This document shows positions 50,016-59,435 of a stretch of 64,000 nucleotides of DNA, piece after piece. Source of the DNA: Pedobacter sp. WC2423. Its GTDB lineage: Bacteria; Bacteroidota; Bacteroidia; Sphingobacteriales; Sphingobacteriaceae. Position numbers and translations under genes: made by a program. Each line of letters begins with the position of its first letter. The first letter of the stretch is position 1. The notes under the pieces are model-generated. The model had not been told where the DNA came from. It searched no databases and saw only the letters and a list, made by a program, of their open reading frames with translations. The stretch is taken from NCBI RefSeq assembly GCF_040822065.1, contig NZ_CP162005.1:5766001-5830000 (forward strand). Direction: 5' to 3'.

Positions 50016-52033
50016 ATTTTCTTAAGTACGATTTGTTCTGCTTGTTTACGGACAATATTATTAAACAATTCTTTAAGGTTATAATATTCTTCTGAAGTAT
50101 AGCTCGATTTCAATAGAGAGATTTTACTAACCATATTTAATTTATTCTCCTCCATTACATACATAATTGTAAATGAGCCGCCATTTTCTGGTAATTGAAA
50201 TTTCTCGTTTTTTGGGAGTTGCTCTGGTTTATAACCAGCCGGTAATTCGATAGAAAGATGATAGTTCTCTTCTTTAGGGTAAGCGAAGTCTACCGGGTAA
50301 TTCCGCTCTTCCAGAGTAAATGGATTTTTCTTTGTCCGCTCATATAAAAGTGGCATAAAATAAGAGAGGTTACCTGCAGTTTCTATGTTGTCTTCAATCG
50401 TCACATCCATACTTTCAATAAGTGTTTCCCCGGCGTTATCCAGGTTTTCAATTTTGTAATTACTTATTTCCAGGCCCGGCTTGTCATTCTTGTAATTTTT
50501 AAGAAATTCTTCCTGATTTGTTGCTTTCTGGTAAGCGTTCCTTGTGTCAAGACCTTCGTAGTTATTACTTGATATTGATAAGGTACCTTTAAGTTTATTC
50601 TCTGTATCGAGCGTGAGGGCATAAAAAATACTGCTTCTGCTTATCTTGTTGTTTTCGGTAGAAATCCACTCTCCGGTATTGTCAGTCCGGTTTATCTTTA
50701 ATCCGCGATGATTTAAATTCGCATAGCTCAAAAGACCTGGGGTATTATTTTTATTTACTGCATCTAACAGGTTTTTTTGATCTCCGGTAATTGTCATTAT
50801 GACAACGCTGTTAAACTTGCTTGCCAGCGGATAACCAGGGTGTGTGCCGTTATCTCTTGTACTGATGATTATAGGATAACTTTCCAGTCCGGCAGCATCC
50901 AGCAGATTAAGCAGTAACAGATTGATCTCCGATGAACTCCCGGATTTCTTTTCCAGCACAGATTTAGGGCCGTTTGCGTCAGTATACAGCCGATATTTAT
51001 TGTCCCATTTAATGTTGTTTTTTACATAGTTAAAGATGAGATTCATTTTTCCTTCTGGAGTGGTTTCATCTTTAATGATCTCTTTAATCAATTCCTTACC
51101 TGGATTTTTCTTCTGAATATATCCGCCAAAGTTATCATGAGCCATCATTTCTTTTATGATTTTTGGCCAGGTAGTGGTATATTCCTGATAGCCGCCCTGT
51201 GGGAAATTGGTCGCCTTAAGTTCAAATCCTATTTTGCTGGCATAATCATCAAGTGTAGTGATATAACTTTCATCTTTGATAGCGGGAATATTTTTGATGT
51301 AATATTGGGTCTTTGAAGTCTTGACACTAATTGTTTCTGATTTTCCGGAACCATTAGGTATAGTCAGGTTCTGTGAATTATCAACAGGGCCAATTTTATT
51401 AATATCGTAATATCCACCTACTTCAATTTTGTACAAATAATATTCTGGAATCGTTATGGTGAATGATGAATATTTAGTTGGGTACTTTTCCTGAAAATAC
51501 CAGTCATCGAGTTTAAAAGTAAAGTCAGATTTTGTCTTGTAACGATACTCTATAATTGAGCCTTCTTTTACATTTGGAAGCGTAATTTTTTTGATAACAT
51601 GCTTATTATCCACCTGATTTGTGAATTTCGCATCACCAGCCATTTTACTAACTTCAATTTTTCCATTGTTCAGGTTATAAGTCGCAGCATTGATGAGATC
51701 CAGTTTTTCTTCATTGCCTTTACCATCGCGATATAGCCTTAACTCTAAATCGGCAAGATCATAACCCTTTTTCTGGATGATTTTGTATCTGACATGACGC
51801 TCAAAAACATAGATAAATCCGCCACCTGGCCCGATTTCAAAATAGCCATTTCCCACATCGAAGAGTTTAATGGCCGCAGCACTTGAATCAACCCCATCGG
51901 GTTTGGTTTCAAATTCGCCGGGTTCAACTTTACCATATTTAAAGACAGGAAGTTTTTCTTGTGTTTTTTGAGCAGAAACCTCTATTTTTATCAATAGCAG
52001 GACTATTAATAAGAGGTTTAATTTTTTAAGCAT
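50012..52033 (-). CDS. DUF3857/transglutaminase-like exported protein (degenerate site)
   Basis: A 673-residue exported paralogue with a signal peptide (MLKKLNLLLIVLLLIKIEVSA). The domain order is the same (DUF3857, transglutaminase-like core, DUF3858-like end), but the nucleophile region reads KKSGSSSEINLLLLNLL, with Ser where the partner has Cys (GDCKA). It is therefore probably not a cysteine hydrolase. It may be a structural or binding partner of the downstream intact copy, with which it overlaps. First gene of the operon; the 231 bp upstream hold no clear feature beyond AT-rich promoter-like sequence. Confidence 0.83.
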   Translation of the reverse strand: MLKKLNLLLIVLLLIKIEVSAQKTQEKLPVFKYGKVEPGEFETKPDGVDSSAAAIKLFDVGNGYFEIGPGGGFIYVFERHVRYKIIQKKGYDLADLELRLYRDGKGNEEKLDLINAATYNLNNGKIEVSKMAGDAKFTNQVDNKHVIKKITLPNVKEGSIIEYRYKTKSDFTFKLDDWYFQEKYPTKYSSFTITIPEYYLYKIEVGGYYDINKIGPVDNSQNLTIPNGSGKSETISVKTSKTQYYIKNIPAIKDESYITTLDDYASKIGFELKATNFPQGGYQEYTTTWPKIIKEMMAHDNFGGYIQKKNPGKELIKEIIKDETTPEGKMNLIFNYVKNNIKWDNKYRLYTDANGPKSVLEKKSGSSSEINLLLLNLLDAAGLESYPIIISTRDNGTHPGYPLASKFNSVVIMTITGDQKNLLDAVNKNNTPGLLSYANLNHRGLKINRTDNTGEWISTENNKISRSSIFYALTLDTENKLKGTLSISSNNYEGLDTRNAYQKATNQEEFLKNYKNDKPGLEISNYKIENLDNAGETLIESMDVTIEDNIETAGNLSYFMPLLYERTKKNPFTLEERNYPVDFAYPKEENYHLSIELPAGYKPEQLPKNEKFQLPENGGSFTIMYVMEENKLNMVSKISLLKSSYTSEEYYNLKELFNNIVRKQAEQIVLKKI

Positions 52034-52264
52034 GAGCGTTATATTTATTTTGCAAATTAAGACTAAGTTTTCTGATGAAAAAAGTGTTTTGAAATATAAA
52101 TATTTAAAATTTTCAGCCCATGGGTTCTTCCTGATGGAAAGATAGTTAGTGAAATAAAAAAATATTTCTTTTCTTTTCAGCTTTTTTTTACCTGAAATAT
52201 TTGCTCATATTTGTGCCCGGTAAAGATCATTTCATTCCTTTTGTAATGATTGTAAAATAGATTT

Positions 52265-52735
52265 ATGACGCTAAAAAAAATCGATATTAACAGTTTCGTA
52301 TATAAGCTGAACCATGATTTGTCTACAGTTGACTGGACTTATGTTTGTGCACTTTTCTATAAGATTGACTGGAGAACAAGGGTAGAGCCGGAGATCGAAT
52401 CTGCCTTCAGAAAAAGCACCTGGACTTTGTTTGTTTACCATGAAGATCAGATAATCGCTTTTGGAAGGGTAGTAGGGGATGGACGTTATTATGCACTGAT
52501 GGCAGATATTGTTGTTGATCCTGATTTCCAGGGAAATGGTTTAGGAAAAAAGATTATCAATATGCTGAATGGACAGCTTGATAATTATCATTTTGTGAAT
52601 TTAACAGCAGCTCCGGGCAAAGGTGATTTTTATCAGAAGTTAGGTTGGAAAAAACAAACAACTTCTTATATCTGGCCACAAGGGCCTAAGCAGTTGAGAC
52701 AGCATTGTGAACCTGAAGGGGGTTCAGAGAGCTGA
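52265..52735 (+). CDS. GNAT family N-acetyltransferase
   Basis: A 156-residue acetyltransferase. The acetyl-CoA motif is VVDPDFQGNGLGKKIINML (about 83-101; Q/R-x-x-G-x-G/A form QGNGLG), preceded by the IIAFGRVVGDGRYYALMADI strands. The C-terminus (YQKLGWKKQTTSYIW) is a common GNAT end. Substrate unknown. Alone upstream of guaB on the same strand. Confidence 0.92.
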   Translation: MTLKKIDINSFVYKLNHDLSTVDWTYVCALFYKIDWRTRVEPEIESAFRKSTWTLFVYHEDQIIAFGRVVGDGRYYALMADIVVDPDFQGNGLGKKIINMLNGQLDNYHFVNLTAAPGKGDFYQKLGWKKQTTSYIWPQGPKQLRQHCEPEGGSES

Positions 52736-52781
52736 TTTAATTGTCAATTTCTCTTCAATACTCGTTTTTTGGAGAGAAATG

Positions 52782-52812
52782 TTTCTGGTTCCAGATAATT
52801 TATGTAGATTTG
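52782..52812 (+). promoter_or_regulatory. Promoter of guaB
   Basis: TTTC (52782-52785), 19-bp spacer, TAGATTTG (52805-52812), a full TAnnTTTG match. Confidence 0.55.
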
Positions 52813-52843
52813 CCCGGCAAGTAATAACTCCTAATTATTTGCC

Positions 52844-54313
52844 ATGCAACTCGATCCCCAAAAATTTATTGCCGAAGGACTAACATACGATGACGTATTA
52901 TTAGTTCCAGCCTACTCCGAAGTCCTTCCACGTGATGTAAACACCGGAAGTTATTTAACAAAAAAAATACGTATTAATGTACCTGTAGTTTCTGCTGCAA
53001 TGGATACCGTTACTGAATCAGGATTGGCAATTGCAATTGCTCAGGCTGGTGGTATTGGTATGCTGCACAAAAATATGAGTATTGAACGCCAGGCTGAAGA
53101 AGTTAGCAAGGTTAAACGTTCAGAAAGCGGAATGATACAAGATCCGGTAACACTTCGTGCTGATGCTATTATTGCAGATGCATTCCAGATCATGACGAAA
53201 TATAAAATAGGTGGTATACCTGTTATTGACAATAACAATAAACTGGTTGGTATTATTACCAATCGCGACCTTCGTTTCCAGAAAGATATGCAACGCCCGG
53301 TTTCTGAAGTAATGACTTCTGAAAATCTGATTACTGCTGCTGAAGGAACTACACTGATTCAGGCTGAAGAAATTCTTCAGGACTATAAAATCGAAAAATT
53401 ACCGGTTATCAATAAAGAAGGTCATCTTGCGGGTTTAATCACCTTTAAAGATATTCAGAAATATAAAAATTACCCTAAAGCTTGTAAAGATGAACGTGGC
53501 CGCCTTCGGGTTGGTGCTGCTGTTGGTGTTGCCGCTGATAATATTGACCGCGTTGCTGCGCTGGTTAAAGCTGGTGTAGACGTAGTTACTGTGGATACTG
53601 CACACGGACATTCAAAAGGTGTAATTGATATGGTTAAAGCAATTAAAGCCCGTTTCCCTGATTTACAGGTGATTGCTGGTAATATTGCGACTGCTGACGC
53701 TGCTCTGGCACTTGCTGAGGCAGGTGCTGATGCTGTTAAAGTTGGTATAGGGCCTGGTTCAATCTGTACAACAAGGATCATAGCAGGTGTGGGAGTACCT
53801 CAGTTATATGCAGTTTATGAATGTGCAAAGGCTTTAGAAGGTACAGGAATCCCTGTTATTGCTGATGGTGGTATCAAACAAACGGGAGATATCGTTAAAG
53901 CAATTGCAGCTGGTGCAAGTTCAATCATGGCTGGTTCTTTATTTGCAGGAGTAGAGGAATCACCGGGCGAGACGATTATATATGAAGGACGTAAATTCAA
54001 GTCTTACCGGGGTATGGGATCTGTAGAAGCGATGCAGCATGGTTCTAAAGACCGTTATTTTCAGGATGAAGAAGATGTAGTCACTAAACTTGTTCCTGAA
54101 GGTATTGTTGGCCGTGTTCCTTATAAAGGTACTTTAGCTGAAGTGATTTATCAATATGTTGGTGGCCTGAGAGCAGGAATGCACTATTGTGGTGCTGCAA
54201 CTATTGAAGAGCTTCAACAGGCTAAGTTTGTAAGAATAACAGCAGCTGGAATGAGAGAAAGTCATCCGCATGATATTTCTATCACTAAAGAGGCTCCAAA
54301 CTATTCACGTTAG
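52844..54313 (+). CDS. guaB: Inosine-5'-monophosphate dehydrogenase
   Basis: A 489-residue enzyme that oxidises IMP to XMP, the first committed step to GMP. The barrel begins LTYDDVLLVPAYSEVLPRDV; two CBS domains are inserted (about 95-205); the catalytic loop is GPGSICTTRIIAGVG with the active Cys; VIADGGIKQTGD and the flap YRGMGSVEAMQHGS follow. Complete length. A clear promoter lies 31 nt upstream and a terminator follows. Confidence 0.98.
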   Translation: MQLDPQKFIAEGLTYDDVLLVPAYSEVLPRDVNTGSYLTKKIRINVPVVSAAMDTVTESGLAIAIAQAGGIGMLHKNMSIERQAEEVSKVKRSESGMIQDPVTLRADAIIADAFQIMTKYKIGGIPVIDNNNKLVGIITNRDLRFQKDMQRPVSEVMTSENLITAAEGTTLIQAEEILQDYKIEKLPVINKEGHLAGLITFKDIQKYKNYPKACKDERGRLRVGAAVGVAADNIDRVAALVKAGVDVVTVDTAHGHSKGVIDMVKAIKARFPDLQVIAGNIATADAALALAEAGADAVKVGIGPGSICTTRIIAGVGVPQLYAVYECAKALEGTGIPVIADGGIKQTGDIVKAIAAGASSIMAGSLFAGVEESPGETIIYEGRKFKSYRGMGSVEAMQHGSKDRYFQDEEDVVTKLVPEGIVGRVPYKGTLAEVIYQYVGGLRAGMHYCGAATIEELQQAKFVRITAAGMRESHPHDISITKEAPNYSR

Positions 54314-54342
54314 GCCATTAAAAAGCTCCGCGTTTTAGGATT

Positions 54343-54383
54343 AAAAGCATGCTATGGGTATATTCATAGCATGCTTTTTTTAT
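54343..54383 (+). terminator. Terminator of guaB
   Basis: Perfect arms aaaagcatgctatg (54343-54356) and catagcatgctttt (54365-54378), then T run. Confidence 0.9.
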
Positions 54384-54531
54384 ACAGCATATATTATATT
54401 AAGCAGACGATTCAGGTTTCAATTTAGCAATGTATCAGAATTGTTATTTCATATAGTATAAATTAATTGTGCTTTTATGTTAATTAATTTTTATTTTGGT
54501 GAACTGATTATCTTGTTCAGCATGAAACGAT

Positions 54532-55626
54532 ATGGAAATTAAAAATTTAAAATTAATTTTTACAATTGGCTTATTTGCCTTGATTACCTCTTGCTCTAAA
54601 TCTAAGGATGAGGTAGTCGCCCCAACGCTTCCTCCGGTAGTTAAGCCAGACCCTTCAAAAATTACAAATATTTATGTAGCTGGCTGGCGGTATAATAGTA
54701 AACTGGTTCCGGTAGCTACCTTATGGAAAAATGGGGTTGCAACTGAGCTGACTGATGGAACAACTAATTTAGCACAGGCTTATTCTGTTTATGTGAGTGA
54801 GACTAATGACGTTTACGTTACAGGGAAAGATGGTCTTAAAACCGTATTGTGGAAAAATGGTGTCGCTACAGTACTGAGCAGCGAGCTTTATTCCGGTGCC
54901 TATTCAATTTTTGTAAGCGGTACTGATGTTTATGTAGCTGGTTTTGATCACGGATTTGCTGTGGTCTGGAAAAACGGAGTAGCTGTTAAACTGGCAAGCG
55001 GGCCAAAGTTTTCAAGAGCTTACTCAGTTTATGTGAACGGTAACGATGTTTATGCAGCAGGTTATGAATTCCTGGAAGGCCGTAAAACTGTTGCTACCTT
55101 ATGGAAAAATGGGGTTGCTGTCAGGTTAAGCGATGGAACAAAACATGCTGTTGCCAAAGCTGTTTTTGTAAGTGGAACTGACGTTTATGTAAGCAGTGAA
55201 GAGAATATAAATCCAGAAGATGGTAATCTTCCCGGAAATCAAGGTATAGGCTCAACGCCTTTATCAAAATCTGTAGTTAAAATATGGAAAAATGGGGTGA
55301 CTGATAACTTAACTGATGGCACAACGCAAGCTATCGGCAACTCTCTTTTTGTAAATGGCAGCGATGTTTATGTTGCAGGTTACGAAAATGACGGTATTAC
55401 CTGCACAGCTAAATTGTGGAGAAATAAGATAGCCGCTAACTTAGTATCTGGTTCATATGAAAAGATAGGAATGATTACAGCAAATTCTGTATTTGTAAAT
55501 GACAGTGATGTCTATGTTGTTGTTAATGAAGGTGGGACAGCTAAAACATGGAAAAACCTGTTTTTTGTCCAGGAAATCAATTCAGAGAGAGGGGGAGCTA
55601 CAGCACTTTCTGTCTTTGTAAAATAA
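54532..55626 (+). CDS. Lipoprotein with seven WKNG repeats (predicted beta-propeller)
   Basis: A 364-residue lipoprotein: signal peptide with lipobox ITSC (Cys near 21) and a Pro-rich linker. The rest is seven repeats, each with a DVYVAG-type strand and a (V/T)LWKNGVA-type strand: WKNGVATEL, WKNGVATVL, WKNGVAVKL, WKNGVAVRL, WKNGVTDNL, WRNKIAANL and a degenerate WKNLFFVQE. Seven units of about 45-50 residues fit a seven-bladed propeller. No catalytic motif is seen, so a binding or scaffold role at the cell surface is likely. Not assigned to a named family. Monocistronic by position. Confidence 0.8.
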   Translation: MEIKNLKLIFTIGLFALITSCSKSKDEVVAPTLPPVVKPDPSKITNIYVAGWRYNSKLVPVATLWKNGVATELTDGTTNLAQAYSVYVSETNDVYVTGKDGLKTVLWKNGVATVLSSELYSGAYSIFVSGTDVYVAGFDHGFAVVWKNGVAVKLASGPKFSRAYSVYVNGNDVYAAGYEFLEGRKTVATLWKNGVAVRLSDGTKHAVAKAVFVSGTDVYVSSEENINPEDGNLPGNQGIGSTPLSKSVVKIWKNGVTDNLTDGTTQAIGNSLFVNGSDVYVAGYENDGITCTAKLWRNKIAANLVSGSYEKIGMITANSVFVNDSDVYVVVNEGGTAKTWKNLFFVQEINSERGGATALSVFVK

Positions 55627-55763
55627 TATATCAGTATATTTGCGATCTGAGGGGTGGAATGAGATAATTTATCCGCTTTGAAATTGTTTAAAATCATTTC
55701 GGTGCTTTTTTATAAAAAGGATTGAAGTGATTTTTTATTATACTATATATAGCATAGAATCTG

Positions 55764-56342
55764 ATGAGAATAGAAATTGAAGTACCTGTTGCGGGTGTTT
55801 ATATAACTGATTTTGATCAAATAGCAGCTCCTGCTTTTTTGGAAGAATCGGAAGATGGTGTTAAATTATCATTCCTTGGCATTGAAGCCTTAAAAAGTTA
55901 TCAGTCGGAATTATTGGTTGAGGATGAGGCAGCAGGATTTGAAGGGCGTAATGAAATACGTGCTAAAATCAAGAAAGAATTGAAAAAAGCGATATCAGAG
56001 AACCTGTCTATTATGGATTCGATCAGAAATTACGCTGAGGCTTTATTTACTTTTGTTTATGACAGGGAAGGACATCGAGAAGATAAAAAACAGATTTTGA
56101 ATAACCTGATTGAAAATATCACCTTCACTGAGAATGGTTTGGAATTGGAAGAGGCTGTTAAAGAATCAACTTATGAGTTAGGGCCATTGGTTTTAAGTTA
56201 TAAACTTACTTTTAAAAATTATTCTTTCAATACTTTAGATTTTGATTTCCAGGCTATTAAAGCACAGTTGGTTGCTGATCTGGAAAATTTAAGAGATGCA
56301 TTTATTGCAAATACTAAAAAGTCTAAAACTGATACTAAATAA
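55764..56342 (+). CDS. Protein of unknown function
   Basis: A 192-residue soluble protein, not recognised. It has a strand-rich start (MRIEIEVPVAGVYITDFDQI), a central charged helical part (KIKKELKKAISENLSIMDSI, HREDKKQILNNLIEN) and another strand-rich segment (YELGPLVLSYKLTFKNYSF). It carries no signal peptide or known motif. It is followed 9 nt later by a LOG-type gene, so the two are probably cotranscribed. Confidence 0.6.
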   Translation: MRIEIEVPVAGVYITDFDQIAAPAFLEESEDGVKLSFLGIEALKSYQSELLVEDEAAGFEGRNEIRAKIKKELKKAISENLSIMDSIRNYAEALFTFVYDREGHREDKKQILNNLIENITFTENGLELEEAVKESTYELGPLVLSYKLTFKNYSFNTLDFDFQAIKAQLVADLENLRDAFIANTKKSKTDTK

Positions 56343-56351
56343 TATTTTTGA

Positions 56352-56936
56352 ATGAAATCGATTTGTGTTTATTGCGGGGCTAATTTTAACGGGGATCCGG
56401 TTTTAAGAACAGCTGTAGAGAACCTGGCGCAGGCATTTGCAGACCAGGACATCCGTTTGATTTACGGTGGTGGCAGTGTTGGAATAATGGGAATTATTTC
56501 GGAAGAAGTATTAAACCGTAAAGGATTGGTGACAGGAGTAATTCCGCAGTTCTTGCTGGATAAAGAGGTTGGGAATCTGGAGGTTACTGAACTGATTGTT
56601 ACGGAGAACATGCATCAGCGGAAGCAAAAAATGGCCGATCTTTCGGATGGATTTATTATTCTGCCTGGTGGCTTCGGGACTCTGGAAGAGTTTTTTGAAG
56701 TGTTGACCTGGTTACAGTTAGGTTTGCATAATAAAGCCATTGGTGTATTGAATGTTGGTGGTTTTTATGATCATCTATTTGCACAACTGGATGTGATGGT
56801 TGCGCATAAATTGTTGACACCAAATAACAGAAAGCTGGTCATTGATGCGACTGAGCCAGTGGAGTTAATACAAAAAATGATGGACTTTAAAGCGACACCT
56901 GATTCGGTATGGTTTGAGGATAGAAATCTGAGCTGA
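56352..56936 (+). CDS. LOG family protein (nucleotide 5'-monophosphate phosphoribohydrolase type)
   Basis: A 194-residue Rossmann-like protein of the TIGR00730/LOG family. Diagnostic motifs are IRLIYGGGSVGIMG (about 35-48) and LPGGFGTLEEFFEVLTW (about 103-119), whose PGGxGTxxE holds the phosphoribosyl. In plants LOG releases active cytokinins; in bacteria many members hydrolyse purine nucleotides such as AMP to base and ribose phosphate. Adjacent to an unknown gene. Confidence 0.94.
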   Translation: MKSICVYCGANFNGDPVLRTAVENLAQAFADQDIRLIYGGGSVGIMGIISEEVLNRKGLVTGVIPQFLLDKEVGNLEVTELIVTENMHQRKQKMADLSDGFIILPGGFGTLEEFFEVLTWLQLGLHNKAIGVLNVGGFYDHLFAQLDVMVAHKLLTPNNRKLVIDATEPVELIQKMMDFKATPDSVWFEDRNLS

Positions 56937-57021
56937 TCACCCAATATATAATGTGTCTTATTGACAATAAGAGTGATTTTATCTTGTAAAATTTGTATTT
57001 CTCTTTCTATAATTTGGTAGA

Positions 57022-58668
57022 ATGGCTTATCTTGCCCGAATGAACATCGAATTTAACAAAAACGAAGATATTAATAAGCAGCTGGTATATGAACTTAAAA
57101 CAAAGCTGAAGAAAATATTTGCTGGAGGGGGAGAAAAGAGTGCGGCGAAGCAAAAAGAAAAAGGTAAAATGCTGGCCAGGGAAAGAGTAGCTTACCTGAT
57201 CGATAAAGAAACAGAATTTTTAGAGATAGGGGCCTTTGCTGCGGACGGTATGTACGCAGAACAGGGAGGCTGTCCGTCTGCCGGAGTAATTTGTGGGATT
57301 GGTTATGTATCGGGACGTCAGTGTATGATTGTCGCCAATGATGCTACTGTGAAAGCGGGGGCGTGGTTTCCAATGACTGCCAAGAAAAATCTTCGTGCGC
57401 AGGAAATTGCGATGGAAAACAGACTTCCGGTGATCTACCTGGTAGATAGTGCCGGGGTTTATCTGCCGATGCAGGACGAAATATTTCCTGATAAGGAACA
57501 CTTTGGAAGAATGTTCAGGAATAATGCAATGATGTCTGCTGACGGAATTGTACAGATTTCAGCAATCATGGGTTCTTGTGTTGCCGGTGGGGCATACTTG
57601 CCGATCATGAGTGATGAAGCTATGATTGTGGAGGGAACTGGTTCTGTTTTTCTTGCGGGCTCTTATCTGGTAAAGTCTGCAATTGGTGAAGAGGTTGACA
57701 ATGAAACATTGGGTGGAGCAACCACACATTGCGAAATATCTGGCGTTACAGATTACAAACAACCGAATGACCAGGCTGCGCTGGATAGTATCCGTAATAT
57801 GATGAGTATGCTTGGGGAACCTCAATCGGCTGGTTTTAGCCGTGTGAAGCCTCAGGAACCGAAATTAAATCCTGAAGATATATTTGGAATCCTGCCTGAA
57901 AACAGAGAGAAACAATATGATATGCACGAAATCATTTACCGCCTGGTAGACAATTCGGAATTTGAAGAATATAAAAAAGAATATGGTCAGAGTATTATTT
58001 GTGGTTTAGGCAGGGTAGATGGCTGGGCTGTTGGTATTGTCGCCAATCAGCGTAAAGTCGTCAAGTCTAAAAAAGGCGAAATGCAGTTTGGCGGTGTAAT
58101 CTATTCTGACAGTGCTGATAAAGCGGCGCGTTTCATTATGAATTGTAACCAGAAGAAAATTCCTTTGGTTTTTTTACAGGATGTGACTGGTTTTATGGTG
58201 GGCAGCAGATCGGAGCAAGGCGGGATTATTAAGGATGGTGCAAAAATGGTGAACGCGGTAGCTAATTCAGTGGTCCCTAAATTCACGATTGTTATTGGTA
58301 ATTCTTATGGTGCTGGTAATTATGCAATGTGCGGTAAGGCCTATGATCCACGATTGATTTATGCATGGCCAAGTGCCAAAATTGCTGTCATGGGTGGTTC
58401 TCAGGCTGCAAAGACTTTGTTACAAATTCAGGCCGCTTCACTTAAATCGAAGGGGGAAACAATTACTCCGGAGAAGGAAGCTGAATTGCTGAAAGAGATT
58501 ACTGACCGTTATGATAGCCAGACGACTCCTTTTTATGCAGCTTCCAGGTTATGGGTAGATGGAATTATTAATCCACTGGAAACACGTAAGGTGATTTCTA
58601 TGGGAATTGAAGCGGCGAATCAGTCGCCAATAAAAAGACAATTCAATGTTGGAATTATCCAGACCTAG
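57022..58668 (+). CDS. Acyl-CoA carboxylase beta (carboxyltransferase) subunit
   Basis: A 548-residue carboxyltransferase of the crotonase fold. It transfers CO2 from carboxybiotin to an acyl-CoA. Visible are KARERV-type GKMLARERVAYLID, the first oxyanion-hole region GSCVAGGAYLPIMSDEAMIV, the second one around NSYGAGNYAMCGKAYDPR, and IAVMGGSQAAKTL. The GGAYLPIMSDE segment favours the methylcrotonyl-CoA carboxylase group over propionyl-CoA carboxylase, but the substrate is not certain. No biotin-bearing alpha subunit lies next to it, so that part is encoded elsewhere. An ATG six codons in is an alternative start. Confidence 0.9.
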   Translation: MAYLARMNIEFNKNEDINKQLVYELKTKLKKIFAGGGEKSAAKQKEKGKMLARERVAYLIDKETEFLEIGAFAADGMYAEQGGCPSAGVICGIGYVSGRQCMIVANDATVKAGAWFPMTAKKNLRAQEIAMENRLPVIYLVDSAGVYLPMQDEIFPDKEHFGRMFRNNAMMSADGIVQISAIMGSCVAGGAYLPIMSDEAMIVEGTGSVFLAGSYLVKSAIGEEVDNETLGGATTHCEISGVTDYKQPNDQAALDSIRNMMSMLGEPQSAGFSRVKPQEPKLNPEDIFGILPENREKQYDMHEIIYRLVDNSEFEEYKKEYGQSIICGLGRVDGWAVGIVANQRKVVKSKKGEMQFGGVIYSDSADKAARFIMNCNQKKIPLVFLQDVTGFMVGSRSEQGGIIKDGAKMVNAVANSVVPKFTIVIGNSYGAGNYAMCGKAYDPRLIYAWPSAKIAVMGGSQAAKTLLQIQAASLKSKGETITPEKEAELLKEITDRYDSQTTPFYAASRLWVDGIINPLETRKVISMGIEAANQSPIKRQFNVGIIQT

Positions 58669-58680
58669 TCCCTAACTTTG
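58649..58680 (+). promoter_or_regulatory. Promoter of the MORN-type gene
   Basis: TTG (58649-58651), 21-bp spacer, TAACTTTG (58673-58680). It lies partly in the end of the carboxylase gene; the start codon follows only 7 nt after the -7 box. Confidence 0.45.
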
Positions 58681-58687
58681 TGTTACA

Positions 58688-59314
58688 ATGAAACGGATAC
58701 TTGTTTGTTTTTTTCTGCTGTTCGCGGGATTTAGTACTTATGCCCAGATCAAAAAGGTTTTACTTGATGATAAGGATCAGCTTACGCTGGACTCTACTCA
58801 GGCAGTAACTTATGGTGTGCTGGGTAAAATCAGCGGAGACAGCGTCTATACTTTTAAAAAGTATGATTTTAGCGGTGTACTATTAGCTTCTGGTTCTTTC
58901 AGGGATGATGATATGGAAATACCTGTAGGTAAATTCGTTTATTACAGCTGGATTACGCCCGAAAATAACAATCGGAATGACGGCTTTGAGATCAACGGAA
59001 AGGAAAGATATATTGAACTGATTGGTTCTTATCAGAATGGAAGACGTGATGGCCGCTGGATTACTTTTTATCCGGACGGAAAAATGAAACAGATCATTAC
59101 TTTTTCGCAGGGTATTATCCATGGACCTTATAAAGCTTTTGACAGCAGAGGTGTGGAGCAGGTTTCTGGTTTGTATACTAATGGAAAAAAAGAAGGCACC
59201 TGGACGCTTAGTGACGGTAAACAGGAAAATGAATATGTCAATGATCAGCTGGTTTCTACTTTAAAAGGTAAAAAACTCCGCGAAAAGCAGGCAGAGCGCA
59301 CAAAGACAAATTAG
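58688..59314 (+). CDS. Exported MORN-repeat protein
   Basis: A 208-residue exported protein: signal peptide (MKRILVCFFLLFAGFSTYA, cut before Q), then repeats of the MORN/YwqK type with the G.Y.NG..DG.W..Y.PDG pattern (LIGSYQNGRRDGRWITFYPD, GIIHGPYKAFDSRG, SGLYTNGKKEGTWTL). MORN units form an elongated beta sheet and mediate contacts. The basic tail (KGKKLREKQAERTKTN) is exceptional within the protein. Automatic naming as an antitoxin of the YwqK type would be misleading here, as no toxin partner is present. Function unknown. Confidence 0.82.
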   Translation: MKRILVCFFLLFAGFSTYAQIKKVLLDDKDQLTLDSTQAVTYGVLGKISGDSVYTFKKYDFSGVLLASGSFRDDDMEIPVGKFVYYSWITPENNNRNDGFEINGKERYIELIGSYQNGRRDGRWITFYPDGKMKQIITFSQGIIHGPYKAFDSRGVEQVSGLYTNGKKEGTWTLSDGKQENEYVNDQLVSTLKGKKLREKQAERTKTN

Positions 59315-59327
59315 CCGTTTTTAATCT

Positions 59328-59358
59328 TTTGCGCATCCCGCTTTAAATCTTAATTTTG
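59328..59358 (+). promoter_or_regulatory. Promoter of trxB
   Basis: TTTG (59328-59331), 19-bp spacer, TAATTTTG (59351-59358), a perfect consensus pair; leader of about 70 nt. Confidence 0.75.
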
Positions 59359-59435
59359 TACATTAAAAAGAATATAAGATCATCTGTAGTTGTACAGGTG
59401 TATAGCTATAATAGAAAATATTAATAAATAAATAG

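Noticed and set aside
58688..59314. Antitoxin of a toxin-antitoxin system
   Set aside because: The MORN/YwqK pattern is often labelled so, but this protein is exported and has no toxin neighbour.
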